64,000 bases of DNA from Saussurea involucrata. Taxonomy: Eukaryota > Streptophyta > Magnoliopsida > Asterales > Asteraceae. The notes under the pieces were generated by a model. That model had not been told where the DNA came from. It made no database searches and saw only the letters and a list, made by a program, of their open reading frames with translations. Location: the NCBI GenBank assembly GCA_033807775.1, contig CM066321.1, positions 45,236,850 through 45,300,849 of the forward strand, written 5' to 3'. Positions 1 to 10,339 of the stretch are shown here, in pieces. Both the position numbers and the translations under genes were made by a program. How positions within the stretch are numbered: the first letter of the stretch is position 1; each line of letters begins with the position of its first letter.

Positions 1-868
1 TGATAAGTACTAAGATCTTACAGTACTGCTGATAGGAACTCTCGCACTTTTAGATTAAACATTCAGCGAACACTGTTCACCATATCGCTGAGTCTGTTCA
101 GTCCTTATGGTGATCGCTGATAAGTTAGTTGTTTACTTATGATCCCTGAAGACAAGATTCACGTCAACAAAGGTTCTACGCTGAAGTCGAAGATCAAGCT
201 CAAGAACCAGCGACAAGTCTCCTAATGAACTGATGCGGATCAGCGAAGACTCAGATTTGTCCACTCAACGTGAAGTATCAAGTACAAGACTTCAGCTATC
301 GCTGAACTTTATCATCTGCTGAATAGTAAATGATAATCGCTGAATCAACGAAAGCTGATCATGAAGTCCTCCGTACAAAGTACTTTTGTCTTAACCTCCC
401 TTGCACGCCACCGTACGAAATGTCAGAAAAGAACCTCCGAAAATCTGAAATCGTACAACCACTCTGATACTACACTGTTCATTCATGCGGCTACTAAGGT
501 TGTCATCAAAGGTCAATGACATGCAACCAATCCGCTAATGACACGTGTAAAGTATATACTGGATTGCATTAAATGCATGCAGTATATAAAGAGATGAACT
601 CACTTCATTTGAAGTAACTTGCTAACTCTGGACAAGTTCAAATCTCTCAAGATAGGATTTTATTAGTAATCTCCTTATCTTTCTTAGTGCAAGAAAACCT
701 TAGTGTTCCAACTTGTTTAGATTTAGGTTTATCCTTAATCTTGTTTCCGCAACAAGCTGTAAATTGTTAATGATTTATCAATAAACAATTTAGAAAAGTA
801 AAATAGTGTGTTTGTATTCAACCCCCCCCCCCCTTCTACAAACTTGTTTAAGCCTTTCGGGACCAACA
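1..868 (+). mobile_element. Element H: LTR of the A/B Sirevirus family, cut by the window edge
   Basis: This matches the LTRs of element A (24365-25331 and 49387-50360) from about LTR position 97 to the end, and closes with the family's terminal GGGACCAACA. It contains a CACGTG box at 542-547, a TATATAAA box at 583-590, and a run of 12 C near its 3' end (822-833). The next base is in the middle of the reverse transcriptase frame of element E. The LTR is therefore the right end of an insertion into E. Whether it is a 3' LTR or a solo LTR cannot be told, because the left side is outside the window. The right TSD would be AGAAA at 869-873. Confidence 0.9.
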
Positions 869-2252
869 AGAAATATAAAAGATGAGGATGGGATCATCAT
901 CAGAAACAATGCCAGATTGGTTGCAAAAGGATACTGCCAAGAAGAAGGCATTGATTATGATGAAACCTTTGCTCCAGTTGATAGGCTAGAAGCCATCAGA
1001 ATCTTTCTAGCCTATGCAACACACAATGGATTCAAAGTTTATCAAATGGATGTCAAATCTGCCTTTCTGAATGGCAAACTGCATGAAGAAGTGTATGTGC
1101 AGCAACCTCCAGGCTTTGAAAGTTCAGAGTTTCCAGACCATGTGTACTTACTTGACAAAGCTCTGTATGACCTTAAACAAGCCCCCAGAGCCTGGTATGA
1201 AACTTTGTCTACTTTTCTGTTGAATAATCACTTTGAGAAAGGTACTGTGGATACTACCTTATTCATTAGGAGATACAAAAATGATCTTATTCTGGTACAA
1301 ATATATGTTGATGACATTATCTTTGGGTCTACAAACTAAAAGTATTGTGATAGGTTTTCTGAGTTGGTGAAAAGTGAATTTAAAATGAGCATGATGGGAG
1401 AACTTTCATTCTTCCTTGGTTTACAAGTAAAACAAACCATTAGAGGCACGTTTATAATCCAATCTAAATATATCTCTGATATTTTGAAAAAAATATAAGC
1501 TCAACAACTCAACTCCCATGAAAACACCTATTGCCACTAGAGTAAAGATTGACCATGATCCAGATGGTCAATCTGTGGATGTCCAGACCTACAGAGGCAT
1601 GATAGGTTCACATTAATACTTAACAACAAGCAGACCTAATATAATGTTTGCAACTTATCTCTGTGACAGATTTCAAGCAAATCCTAAGGAATCTCATTTG
1701 TCTGTTGTCAAAAGATTTTTCAAATATCTCAAAGGGAATCAATTTTTGGGTCTTTGGTATCCTCTTAACTCTGGCTTTGAGCTTGTAGCATACACAGATT
1801 CAGATTATGGAGGATGCAGGAATGGCAGAAAGAGTACTTGTGGAAGTTGTCAACTACTTGGAGACAAACTGGTGAGTTGGACATCTAAGAAGCAAAAATG
1901 TGTGTCAACCTCTACAACAGAAGCAGAATATGTTGCTGCTGCTAGTTGTTGTTCACAAGTAATTTGGATGAAGACTCAGCTCAGAGACTATGGTCTTGAG
2001 TATAACAGAGTTCCAATCCTCTGTGACTCCAATAGTGCAATAGCAATCACAAAAAATCCAGTTCAGCACTCAAAGACAAAGCATATTGATATAAGGTACC
2101 ACTTTATCAAATATCATGTTGAAAAAGGAACAATTGAAATGTATTTTGTTTCAACTGACTTTCAACTTACTGATCTGTTTACAAAAGCCCTTGATTAAAG
2201 GAGATTTAATTTCTTAATCATCAAGTTGGGTATGCTAAACATGTCTTCCTAA
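869..2252 (+). pseudogene. Element E pol, 3' part: reverse transcriptase and RNase H
   Basis: The frame opens in the copia RT fingers and palm (KARLVAKGY-like segment, then DETFAPV and KSAFLNG). It reaches the YVDD catalytic motif near 1306-1317. RNase H follows with AYTDSDYGG, TEAEYVAAA and a HSKTKHIDIRYHFI block, and pol closes with the usual KLGMLNMS ending at 2252. In-frame stops lie at 1337-1339, near 1614-1616 and at 2196-2198. A frameshift lies near 1490-1500 in an A-run. The 5' part of pol is missing because element H ends at 868. It is non-functional. The RNase H core is the best preserved stretch. Confidence 0.92.
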
Positions 2253-3276
2253 TCTCTGGACAAAAGATTAGAGACTCTGACATCCATCTCAGAGCCTCTG
2301 ATAGAGTAATTAGGTAGTACATTTTGTCAGAACCTTTGCTGTTCAATTCAGAGTTACTATAGCATACTTTCAGCATTCTCTTGTTCTCAGAGCCTCTGAT
2401 CTGTCCATCAGAGTCTCTTTCGTTTGATTCATTTGTTGTATTCTCTGTAATTTTTTTAATATCATGCATACTTTAAGGGGAGCTTAAAAGCTTAATTTTG
2501 ATAATTAGCCCATTATTCTAGGGGGAGCAAGTCCAAAGAGTCAATTCTTTTTAATATTATGACTTCTAAAAAAATAATCAAGAAGAAATCAGTTTTGAAG
2601 AAGGGAAAACCTATTTTGATAAAAACAACTTTGAATATATCTCTGAACTTTACTCTCAGAATTGGGTCTCTGAAACTTCACTAGAGCCTCCGACATCAAC
2701 ATCAGAGACTCTGTGATACCTTCTGATATCAAATTTATGTTATAATGGTTCATTGATTACTTCCATATCAGAAATAGGATTTTTAAATGATTTTTGGGTA
2801 TTAAAGGTGAAACATGTTGAAAAGGGTTACTTATGATAACATCAGAAAGGATACTCAACAGAGTCAAAATGACAGAAGAGAATTTCAATAGAGCTCTGTC
2901 ACTTTCAAATGCCTTGTGCATTTTCTGAAACAATATGGACTCTGAGTGCAGGTTATTTATGAGCCTCAACCACCTGTCACTTGCTAAACCTTAACCGTGA
3001 CGGTTCCATCTCAGAAATTTGTCAGTTCCAAGAAACACGTGGCATCATACGATTGGCCAACTGACATTAAGATGTAACCACGTCTCTTCTAGGCGTCATT
3101 CCACTATCTGACACTCGAGTACAATTACAATCGTAACTCTGATCATCCCTCGAGTATAAAACCCATTTCAGATACCATTTCACTCTTTACGCTTTCAAAA
3201 TCACCTGAGTACATCTTTTCCCTCTGTTCTTGCTTTCCAATCTTCTTGTGTTCTTCATAACCTGCAATCTGCAAAA
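2253..3276 (+). other. Element E spacer between pol and third gene
   Basis: About 1 kb without a credible gene. It holds several AGAGCCTCTGA-type repeats (2270-2420 and 2680-2710). Two polypurine-like tracts follow, TTAAGGGGAGC near 2472 and CTAGGGGGAGC near 2519. Sireviruses often carry such extra tracts inside the element. The last 280 bp form the promoter-like block listed separately. Confidence 0.6.
3036..3160 (+). promoter_or_regulatory. Promoter-like block before the third gene of E
   Basis: A CACGTG G-box (3036-3041), an inverted CCAAT box (ATTGG, 3052-3056), a second CACGT motif near 3080 and TATAAA (3155-3160) lie in that order, 117 bp before the ATG at 3277. The same order of motifs occurs at the equivalent place in A, B and C. 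Promoter activity is inferred from motif layout only. Confidence 0.5.
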
Positions 3277-3313
3277 ATGGCCACATAAAACTCCGCAGAA
3301 TTGAGCAGAGTAG
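3277..3313 (+). pseudogene. Element E third gene, start codon segment
   Basis: An ATG at 3277 is followed by a TAA at codon 4, then an open stretch into solo LTR 1, whose TSD ends here. The start aligns with MASINNS in element C and MASSDIP in A. The frame resumes at 6389. Confidence 0.6.
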
Positions 3314-3922
3314 TGTAACACCATGATTTTTGGTTTGGAACATTTTGGAGTGATATATAGAAAAAAAGAAGAAGAATCATATCTTACTTGTCCTAGCCCC
3401 GATTTAAGTGATTCAATTTCCTACAAAAAATTAACACATAGAACTATAATACTCGTGTTTTGAGTTTTTGAAAATTCGGGCCAAGTCGGATCCAAAATTT
3501 ATGCGAAAGTTGGGAAAAAGATTGGACCTGGTGAAAAAGGAATAAAAGAATTAAAGTAGCTATTCTAATTGAAAATGAAGTTGTGGCGTATTGTTAAGGC
3601 TTCACATGTGTGTGCTTTAGGTCCCTAGATCGAATCTTGTTGAGAGCGTGCTACACGTTTATTTTATTTTTTTAGATTAGATAATAGTCAGCTTCGGGCC
3701 ACTTGTATTTGGGCAGCTTCAGCCCAATTATATTGGGCTAATCCGATTTCTAATAGACAAAAATAATTAAGTCTCATCTAAGCCCATTTCTATAGCTACC
3801 ACTTACCAAGGCACCAACTCATCTTTAGGGCAAATTTTTATGCCATCTTTTTCTTTCTTTCTTAGAGAGGCGATGAGAAAAGGCAGCCACTGGAAGCTGC
3901 TGTGTTTCTTGATTTATTTAGA

Positions 3923-3960
<38 letters not shown>

Positions 3961-5229
3961 GCTTCAAACACATTTGATTTAATTCGACGGTAATGGTGAT
4001 TGAAGATCCAAGATGATGCAATGTTATCTTTTCAAGGAGAGATTGTGGAAGATTATATTTCTTGATGATTTGTGTTCTTAGAAGTTGAAAGGTATAAACT
4101 CTCTAACCATTTAATTTAAGGTTTCTCTAGTTATTATGTAAAATTTAGAATTCTTGAAATATTATGATTTTGATGTTATTAAAGCTACTTGTTGGGAGAA
4201 ATATCTCATATGGTAAATAGTGGGTTTGTTGGTACTTTGCAAATGAATTAAATTAAGGAATTTACTTTTGTTGATAAGTTTGTATGGGGTTTAAGGTTTT
4301 TAACTCTTAAAGTTCATATTTAAGCTTTAGATAGATTTTTATGGATTAGTCTATGTGAGGTATGACTTGAATGGTTTTTAATCCATTGGGAGTGATCTTT
4401 CATGAGTTGGAAAATTCTAAAGGTTGTCTAAATATTTAATTAGAGTTATTTTATTGATTTGGTGATTGCATATGGTTTATCTAGGTAGCGAGAAGTTTGC
4501 ACAACTTGGATAAAAACTAGGTTTAACATAACCTAGCAAGGTGAGTTCAAGTTGCTTTGTGAAAACTTTGTACATGCCAAAAAATGTCTATTTTGAATTA
4601 TTAAAGTGTTTTACTTAGTGTTTATCAAATGTGCTATTTATTTGATGAAATTTATATTTTGGATACATTTGATTTTATAAATATTGTAAAATGCCATAAT
4701 TGGGTTTTTGGGACATTTTGAAAAAGGAAATCATACTAATATGTTCTTTTGATGATTTATTATATAAATTGAGGTCATTTGACGTAAATGTATTTTTAGT
4801 GTATTTGGTTTTATGAAGCGTGTGAAAAATGTATATTATTGAGTTATAAAACATTTTGGGATTATAAATGGTATAATTTCATTTGCAATATGATTCATCC
4901 AAACTCATGAAGTTATTTTTGGTTGTCATACTTTGGAGCATATAATTGCATAAACGTTGGTTAAATACATTTTATTGTTTATGATGATTTTTTTTTTATT
5001 TTATAGTCAATGGTGTTGTTGAGCTCTTGGCTCGACTTTGATTCAGATGAGTCTTGGGGGACATTTGTCCGGTTTAAATTTACTTTATTTCGGGGTTTGG
5101 AGTTTTATGCAATTATGACATATCTATTTGAAATGTTACATGCTTTGAGTGCGTTGTCGTTCATTTGGGGTCATGTAAATTTAGACTGTAATGCAATGGA
5201 TCCATATGCATAGGAGTCAGTCTTTATCA

Positions 5230-5490
5230 TTTTTAATGGGACGATTATTCTCATATTGTGGCCAGAAATAGGCATCGGGTCATCGGGGGCACCATGGTGC
5301 GAACTCTTGTAGTCGAACATTTGCCATTGACCATAAGGTGTAATTTTTGAGTCGGTTTTATGGGACAATTATTCCCATGTTGTAGCTAGAAATAGGCATT
5401 GGGTCATCGGGGGCAACTTGGTACGGTCTTATGGGAGCTGGATACTAGCCATTGGCCACATGGTGTAATTTCTAGTGCATGAGTGTACCT
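5230..5490. repeat. Degenerate tandem repeat inside solo LTR 1
   Basis: Two to three imperfect copies of a unit of about 120 bp share the pieces TTTTATGGGACRATTATTC, AGAAATAGGCATYGGGTCAT and CGGGGGCA. They probably arose by replication slippage within the LTR. Confidence 0.6.
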
Positions 5491-5991
5491 TGGATCATTG
5501 GGGGCCCTGTCTATGAATCACGAAATATTGATCCCATTGGGGCCATTGATCCTCAGGATGAGCTCTATAACGTGGGATGGTGGCCTACTTTTGTGTTCCG
5601 CCACTAACAATGGAAATCGGGTCTCCCCCGTCACCGAAAGGAGTTGTTTTGGGTATTGAGTTTTATCCATATTTTCGGTGACGTTTTGAGTATGGAGCAT
5701 TCTCCATAAGTTATGATTTTGTGTATTGAATCTTACTTATATTTTGGTATCTTGAATAATAATGTTTTACTTGAATTTTAGTAAGAGTATTAATTATATT
5801 ATTCATGTTTTGGGTGAGTATTGGGTTTCGAATTCATATTCGATTTAACGTTTTATATTGGAGTTTTCATCACGAAAATGGTGCGTTTGAGGAAAAATGT
5901 TGCATTCATATTTATACTTGTCATTTTATAAATTGGGATTTAAATAACATTATTTCAGTTTACCGTCTTATATAAATGATGAAAACTCTTG

Positions 5992-6075
5992 AATTCACTA
6001 GGCGTTAAGCCTAACCCTTTTTATTTATCGGCATGAATTCACTAGGCGTTAAGCCTAACCCTTTTTATTTATGGC
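5992..6075. repeat. 41 bp direct duplication near the end of solo LTR 1
   Basis: The segment GAATTCACTAGGCGTTAAGC plus the following CTAACCC and a T-rich tail occurs twice in immediate succession (about 5993 and 6035). The two copies are almost identical, so this is a recent local duplication. Confidence 0.75.
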
Positions 6076-6393
6076 TTGTGCATCAGGTTCTCATTGGGAA
6101 TGTTCTAGTGACGCTATGAAGAAACGAGTGCTAGTGATAGGCACAAGAAGTAGTTAGCAAATTGGATGTCTTCCGCATTTGGAGATAGCAACCGTTGTTG
6201 GAGTTTAGGAACCCCCGTCCTTAATTTAGACTATATATAAGGTCTGAATTATTTATTGTTGATGTTAAATCATAGATTGCCATTATTAGGTAATCAGCTG
6301 TTGACATTTAGAAAGGATTATTCCTTATTTGATGTACTATCGAAAATTTTAAAAATTAGTTGCTATTTTCAGATTTAAGGGTGTTACAAGTAG

Positions 6394-6901
6394 CCCCCGT
6401 TGATCAAATTGAAATCCTACCCTTTGCTTTCAATAGCAACAACTTTCTTGTAAATCTAAGCCTTACAAGATACGAACCACTCTACCACATCATTATGGAG
6501 TTCTTCCATCGTTCATAACTTTTTCATGCCCTGACAATGGTAGATACAACCATGCCACAAACCTATGTTCAACAATGGTGGTCTACATGTCAATACATCG
6601 AGGAACAAGGAGGAATTATTAGGAAAGTCGACGATGGTGCTCGTGGAGGAGCAGGAATAGTGAGAATCAGACCAAGGACGTTGCAGAGACTTTTCAACCT
6701 TCAAACCCATGAATAACTTCAAGTTGAAGCCTATAAAATCCCACCTGAAGAACCCACCCTCATTGAATTTGTCAAGTTTTTGGGTTACAATGAAGACATC
6801 AGTAGAGTCAGTGCCTTCAAGAGGAAGCACCTACCCCCAATCTGAATCATCATGTTCTCAGTTCTGAACAGAACCCTAACTCAAAATCTGGTAGTTTAGA
6901 C
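6394..6901 (+). pseudogene. Element E third gene, N-terminal domain part
   Basis: Continuation of the frame begun at 3277. It encodes a Q-W/F-W segment, then LGYN, a basic FKR-x-LPP stretch and VLNRTL. These align with QFWQSS, LGYN, FKRNRFPPLWN and ILNRCL in the third gene of element C. Stops include one after the FFHRS segment near 6511, one near 6715, one at about 6842 and one just before element C. Its continuation starts at 54262 with DQSSPAILTIMYG, matching DQTSHQILAIMYG in C. Function unknown. Confidence 0.7.
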
Positions 6902-6989
6902 TGTTGATCCCGATATTGACTCAACAATGATATTAATCTCTAAAGTTCGAACAAATATGTATGCGGAAGCGTTTTAATGAGAACTGAAG
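6902..6989 (-). mobile_element. Element C 3' LTR, first part (U5 side on +)
   Basis: Identical to the start of the other C LTR (53546 onwards) except for a C/T difference. Element D interrupts it after 6989, and it resumes at 11302/11307. The last five bases, TGAAG (6985-6989), are the TSD of D. Confidence 0.92.
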
Positions 6990-7253
6990 TGTTAGAGCAT
7001 TATTATATTCAAGATTTACTGTAAAGTCAATGTACTGTATGAGTCTATACAGTATTGTGAATGCCTTTATACCTTGTATGTCATGGGTATAAATAGGCTT
7101 GTCTAGACCATTTGTTAGCAACACTTCAAAAGCTTTTGTAATCTTTTAGAAACCTTTTGTAATCCTTTGAGCTCAATACATGGATGACATATTTGCTCTC
7201 TAGATTCTCTCTCACTACATTCATATCTTATTGCTAGAGATCTGGTTTTCACA
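6990..7253 (+). repeat. Element D 5' LTR
   Basis: 264 bp, starting TGTTAGAGC and ending GGTTTTCACA. A TATAAATA box at 7088-7095 sits in GGGTATAAATAGGC context. The LTR is followed after two bases by the primer site. Confidence 0.95.
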
Positions 7254-7255
7254 AT

Positions 7256-7267
7256 TGGTATCAGAGC
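7256..7267 (+). promoter_or_regulatory. Element D primer-binding site
   Basis: TGGTATCAGAGC is complementary to the 3' end of initiator tRNA-Met. It is the standard primer site of plant copia elements and matches the sites of A, B and C. Confidence 0.95.
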
Positions 7268-7734
7268 TAAACAGAAGATTCAAGCAGATCGAAGACCAAA
7301 TTGAAGATTTTTTACACTAAAGCTGAAGAATTCGGATTGGGTGTTCATCACTATTCATCACTGTTCATCAAGAATTCTGACCCTTCTTCATTTACTATTC
7401 ATCCAGATTTCATCTTTTCTTTAATTTTTGATCTTTTGGATTGATTCTTGACATCATTGCACTCGGATTTGATTCCTGGACATCTTTAATTCTTGGATCA
7501 ACACCAAAATCTGCACAGAATTTGCAGATCTGATCATTTTATATCATTTTTGTTCGAAAACTTTTTCTACTATTTTTGGATCAAAATTCGATTAAATTGA
7601 TCGAATTAGGATTTGTGATTAACTAAGAAAGTGTGTGGAATCAAATTTCGAACAAATCTGTGCAAATTTCATAACAATTGATCAAGAATTGAAAAAGTTA
7701 TGGCTGATTTAGTGATTTTCGTGTTCGAAGTGCA

Positions 7735-7844
7735 GAATTCGGATCATTCTTGGTGAATTCGGATCATTCTTGGTGAATTCGGATCATTCAAAGAGAATTC
7801 GGAACATTCATAGAGAATTCGGATTGTTCTTGGCATCATAAGTG
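7735..7844 (+). repeat. Short tandem repeat in the D leader, 20-22 bp units
   Basis: Five imperfect copies of GAATTCGGATCATTCTTGGT in direct succession precede the longer 31 bp array. Both repeat types share the GAATTCG core, so they probably share an origin. Confidence 0.8.
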
Positions 7845-7909
7845 TAGAATTCGACTCAAGAAGAATTCGAATTCATAGAATTCGAATCCTATTAGATTCG
7901 AATTGTAGA

Positions 7910-8250
7910 GAATTCGAACCCTTGTGGATTCGAATTGGATGAATTCGAACCTTTATGGATTCGAATTGGATGAATTCGAACCCTTATGGATTCGAATTGG
8001 TTGAATTCGAACCTAAGTACATTCGAATTGAGTGAATTCGAACCAAGTTAAGTCCGAATTGGGTGAATTCGAACCAAGTTAAGTTCGAATTGAGTGAATT
8101 CGAACCCAGTTACATCCGAATTGAGTGAATTCGAATCCTTCTTCATCCGAATTCATTGAATTCGAACCCTTATACATCCGAATTCATTGAATTCGAATCC
8201 TTATACATCCGAATTCATTGAATTCGAACCTTTATACATTCGAATTCATT
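7910..8250 (+). repeat. Eleven-unit 31 bp minisatellite in the D leader
   Basis: Units start at 7910, 7941, 7972 and so on to 8220, exactly 31 bp apart with no phase slip over 341 bp. Each begins GAATTCGAA and carries TTCGAATT or CCGAATT about ten bases later. A unit can therefore fold as an 8 bp stem (AATTCGAA with TTCGAATT) around a loop of about 10 nt. The stem is perfect in the early units, and later ones have a single A-C mismatch. The array lies in the transcribed leader, 180 bp before the start codon. Confidence 0.93.
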
Positions 8251-8255
8251 GATTT

Positions 8256-8292
8256 AAAAAAAAAAAAAAAAAAACAAAAAAAAAAAAAAAAA
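8256..8292 (+). repeat. A-rich tract after the 31 bp array
   Basis: Thirty-seven bases, all A except one C at 8275, follow directly after the hairpin array in the D leader. It could be a slipped homopolymer or an unstructured ribosome landing stretch. Nothing decides between these. Confidence 0.85.
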
Positions 8293-8430
8293 TTATCCCG
8301 AAATCTTTCCTATAGTGTATTTCATACACTGTAAGAGCTTTTCAAGAAAAATTTTTATATATTTTTTTTGTGTATTTTCATACACTGTCTGCTTGATCTT
8401 CTGAACGATCAATTTCTAGCAATATTCAAA

Positions 8431-10209
8431 ATGGTTTTACAACAAGTTATTGTTAAAAGCAGTGGTGAAGATTTGAAGCAAACTCTGAAAAAGGAGATTC
8501 CTCCAATTGCAAAAGTTTTTGTTAAACCAAATGTAAAGTTGCAACAAGTCATTATAACAGAAACATCTGTTAATTCACATGTATCTGTTAAACCAAATAA
8601 TGAAGTGTTGCAACAAGTCATAATAACAAAAACACCTCCAAAGCCACTTGAAAAAGCTAAGGCAAATAATGGAATTTTGCAACAAGTTATTTTATCAGAA
8701 ACATCTCCTATATCAGAAACTCCTGTTAAAGATAATGCTTCAAATTCTTCAACTCCTATTTTAAATAAAGCATTGGAAGAAGAAAATGTTGATCTGAAAA
8801 GACAAATTTTAGACATTTCTTCTTCAAATGCTAAACTTACTAAAAGAATAACTGATCTTGAAGTTTATATTGCAGATCTTGAAGCAAAGAAAGACAACTC
8901 AAGTCTGCACGATCAAATCGAGAATCTTCAAGAAAAAGTAACAACTCTTCAAAAAGAAAATGCCGATTTGAAGAGTAGAGAAGAAAAGAGAGTGAAGTGG
9001 AACTTAAAGTTACATGCTCAATTAAAAGAAGTTAAAGATATAGGGAAAATTTTGGACAGTGAAAATGCCGATCTAAAGAGAAAACTGTCTAATTTTTCTT
9101 TTGAAGAAAAGAAAGTTTTTGAAGAAAAGAAAGAGACTGAGCTGAAATGTATAAAACTTTCAAAACAAGTTTCAGACTTTGAGAAAGTTTTATTTTTAGA
9201 AAAATACAAGCTCGAAAAAGAAAGAGCTAAATTTGAAATTGAACGAAATTTTTTTGAGATCAAAAGTTCTGAACTTTCCGTGAAAATCTCTGAATTAGAA
9301 AATATTTTGGAAAAGGAAAGAAAAGATTTCACGGAAAAGCAAAATCTCTTTGAAAAGGAAAGTAAAACCCTTAAAAAGAAAAATATGGAAATTTTCAAAG
9401 AGATTACTGATAAAAGAAAGTTTTTGGAAAATGATTTTGAATCGGAACGCGAATATTTTGAAGATGTGATTCTTAATCTTACCAAAAGATTATCTGGTTT
9501 ATCAGCTGATATTATGAAGGATCAGTTGATCAAATCTGATCTCCAACAGAAATTTGATCTAACTTCTAAAGAGAAAAATGTTTTAATAAACAAAGTCAAA
9601 GAACTTGAAGACGTCATTTTTAAATTTGATGTCTCAAAGCAGGCCAGTCATAATTCTATCTTTCAGACTCCATTTGTTGATTCAAATGATTCTGAATGTT
9701 CTTTTAAAACTGCTTCAAGTTCAAGTTTTAAAAACATTTCTTCTAAACAATTTAATAGATCAACAGATTTCTCAAAAGGTCGGATTCGTTCAACAAATCT
9801 CTTCTATAATCCTCTGTTTGATAAATCAGATAACAAAACAAAAGTGCCTAAAGTTAATACTTCCAAACCTGAAGAAGTTCCAGTCTTCAAGAGGGTGAAG
9901 ATGGAATGGAGAGTAAAAGGCACAACAGTTCCAAAGAAAGAAGTGCCAAAATCATCTGTATCCACATCAAATGCAAAGAAGAACAATACGCCAAAAGGTA
10001 AATCTTATGCTAAACCTAATCCTATTCATCATGTAAATCATCTGATTAGGTTGGCCCATAAGAAAATCTGTTGTTCTTACTGTGGTTCAAATGATTTTGT
10101 GCATAAAGATTATACTTCTTTTTGGTACGGTACTTATAGTATTCCTTCAAAGAGATCTACACCTAACCCACTAGGACCCAAATGCCATTGGGTACCAAAA
10201 TCTGCTTAA
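8431..10209 (+). CDS. Element D coiled-coil protein, related to the C-terminal half of Sirevirus gag
   Basis: I place the start at 8431 (MVLQQVIVKS), preceded by AAA; the frame stays open 21 codons upstream to 8368. The 592-residue product has three parts. The first is an N-terminal repeat, with LQQVI recurring four times about 23-33 residues apart (residues 3-100). The second is a long Lys/Glu-rich coiled coil (about 120-420), with heptad blocks such as ENADLK repeated. The third is a basic tail with a degenerate CSYCGSND zinc knuckle, where the usual His and last Cys are replaced, ending KCHWVPKSA. WVPK is the hallmark gag ending in A, B and C. The capsid half of gag is missing. Role unknown; it may be a scaffold or RNA-binding protein that co-assembles with a helper gag. 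Confidence 0.85.
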   Translation: MVLQQVIVKSSGEDLKQTLKKEIPPIAKVFVKPNVKLQQVIITETSVNSHVSVKPNNEVLQQVIITKTPPKPLEKAKANNGILQQVILSETSPISETPVKDNASNSSTPILNKALEEENVDLKRQILDISSSNAKLTKRITDLEVYIADLEAKKDNSSLHDQIENLQEKVTTLQKENADLKSREEKRVKWNLKLHAQLKEVKDIGKILDSENADLKRKLSNFSFEEKKVFEEKKETELKCIKLSKQVSDFEKVLFLEKYKLEKERAKFEIERNFFEIKSSELSVKISELENILEKERKDFTEKQNLFEKESKTLKKKNMEIFKEITDKRKFLENDFESEREYFEDVILNLTKRLSGLSADIMKDQLIKSDLQQKFDLTSKEKNVLINKVKELEDVIFKFDVSKQASHNSIFQTPFVDSNDSECSFKTASSSSFKNISSKQFNRSTDFSKGRIRSTNLFYNPLFDKSDNKTKVPKVNTSKPEEVPVFKRVKMEWRVKGTTVPKKEVPKSSVSTSNAKKNNTPKGKSYAKPNPIHHVNHLIRLAHKKICCSYCGSNDFVHKDYTSFWYGTYSIPSKRSTPNPLGPKCHWVPKSA

Positions 10210-10237
10210 TCTGTTTTGCAGGTTCTTCATGTGTTGT

Positions 10238-10277
10238 ACTGAATTGTAGATACATACCACACACATGACTGAAAACA
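10238..10277 (+). pseudogene. Vestigial protease start in element D
   Basis: Just after the D stop codon lies TTGTAGATACATACCACACA followed by CATGACTG. It resembles the start of copia pol, L-D-S-G-C-S-x-H-M-T, in the same position relative to the WVPK gag end. About 40 bp survive and the frame is broken. It suggests that D descends from a full gag-pol element that lost pol. Confidence 0.5.
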
Positions 10278-10339
10278 GAAGAGAAGCGGCGTATTTCTAT
10301 GAAGAATATTTGTACCATTAAGGGGGAGACAAATCATGA

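Larger units (their letters stand above)
3314..6388 (+). mobile_element. Solo LTR 1, Ty3/gypsy (Tekay-like) type
   Basis: A 3,075 bp segment starts TGTAACACC, ends GGTGTTACA and is flanked by a perfect 5 bp duplication AGTAG (3309-3313 and 6389-6393). TG...CA ends, a 5 bp TSD and no coding region, primer site or second LTR identify it as a solo LTR left by recombination. Long LTRs with TGTAACACC ends are typical of plant chromoviruses of the Tekay group; that assignment is from recall and not verified. Inside are an (AT)n run (about 3923-3955), degenerate repeats of about 120 bp (5230-5490) and a tandem 41 bp duplication around AATTCACTAGGCGTTAAGCC (5992-6075). Short ORFs in it have no recognisable domain. 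Confidence 0.85.

Noticed and set aside
1..868. H as the 5' LTR of an element continuing to the right
   Set aside because: The next base is in the RT frame of E and no primer site follows, so it is the right edge of an insertion.
5010..5700. Short ORFs in solo LTR 1
   Set aside because: Fewer than 70 codons, no domain, partly in degenerate repeats.
7910..8250. CRISPR-like regular spacing of repeats
   Set aside because: Units abut without unique spacers, the genome is plant, and the array lies in a retrotransposon leader.
8409..9986. Antisense ORFs over the D gene (8409-8816, 9018-9485, 9804-9986)
   Set aside because: They are low-complexity Ser/Phe-rich mirrors of the Lys/Glu-rich coiled coil, with no domain.
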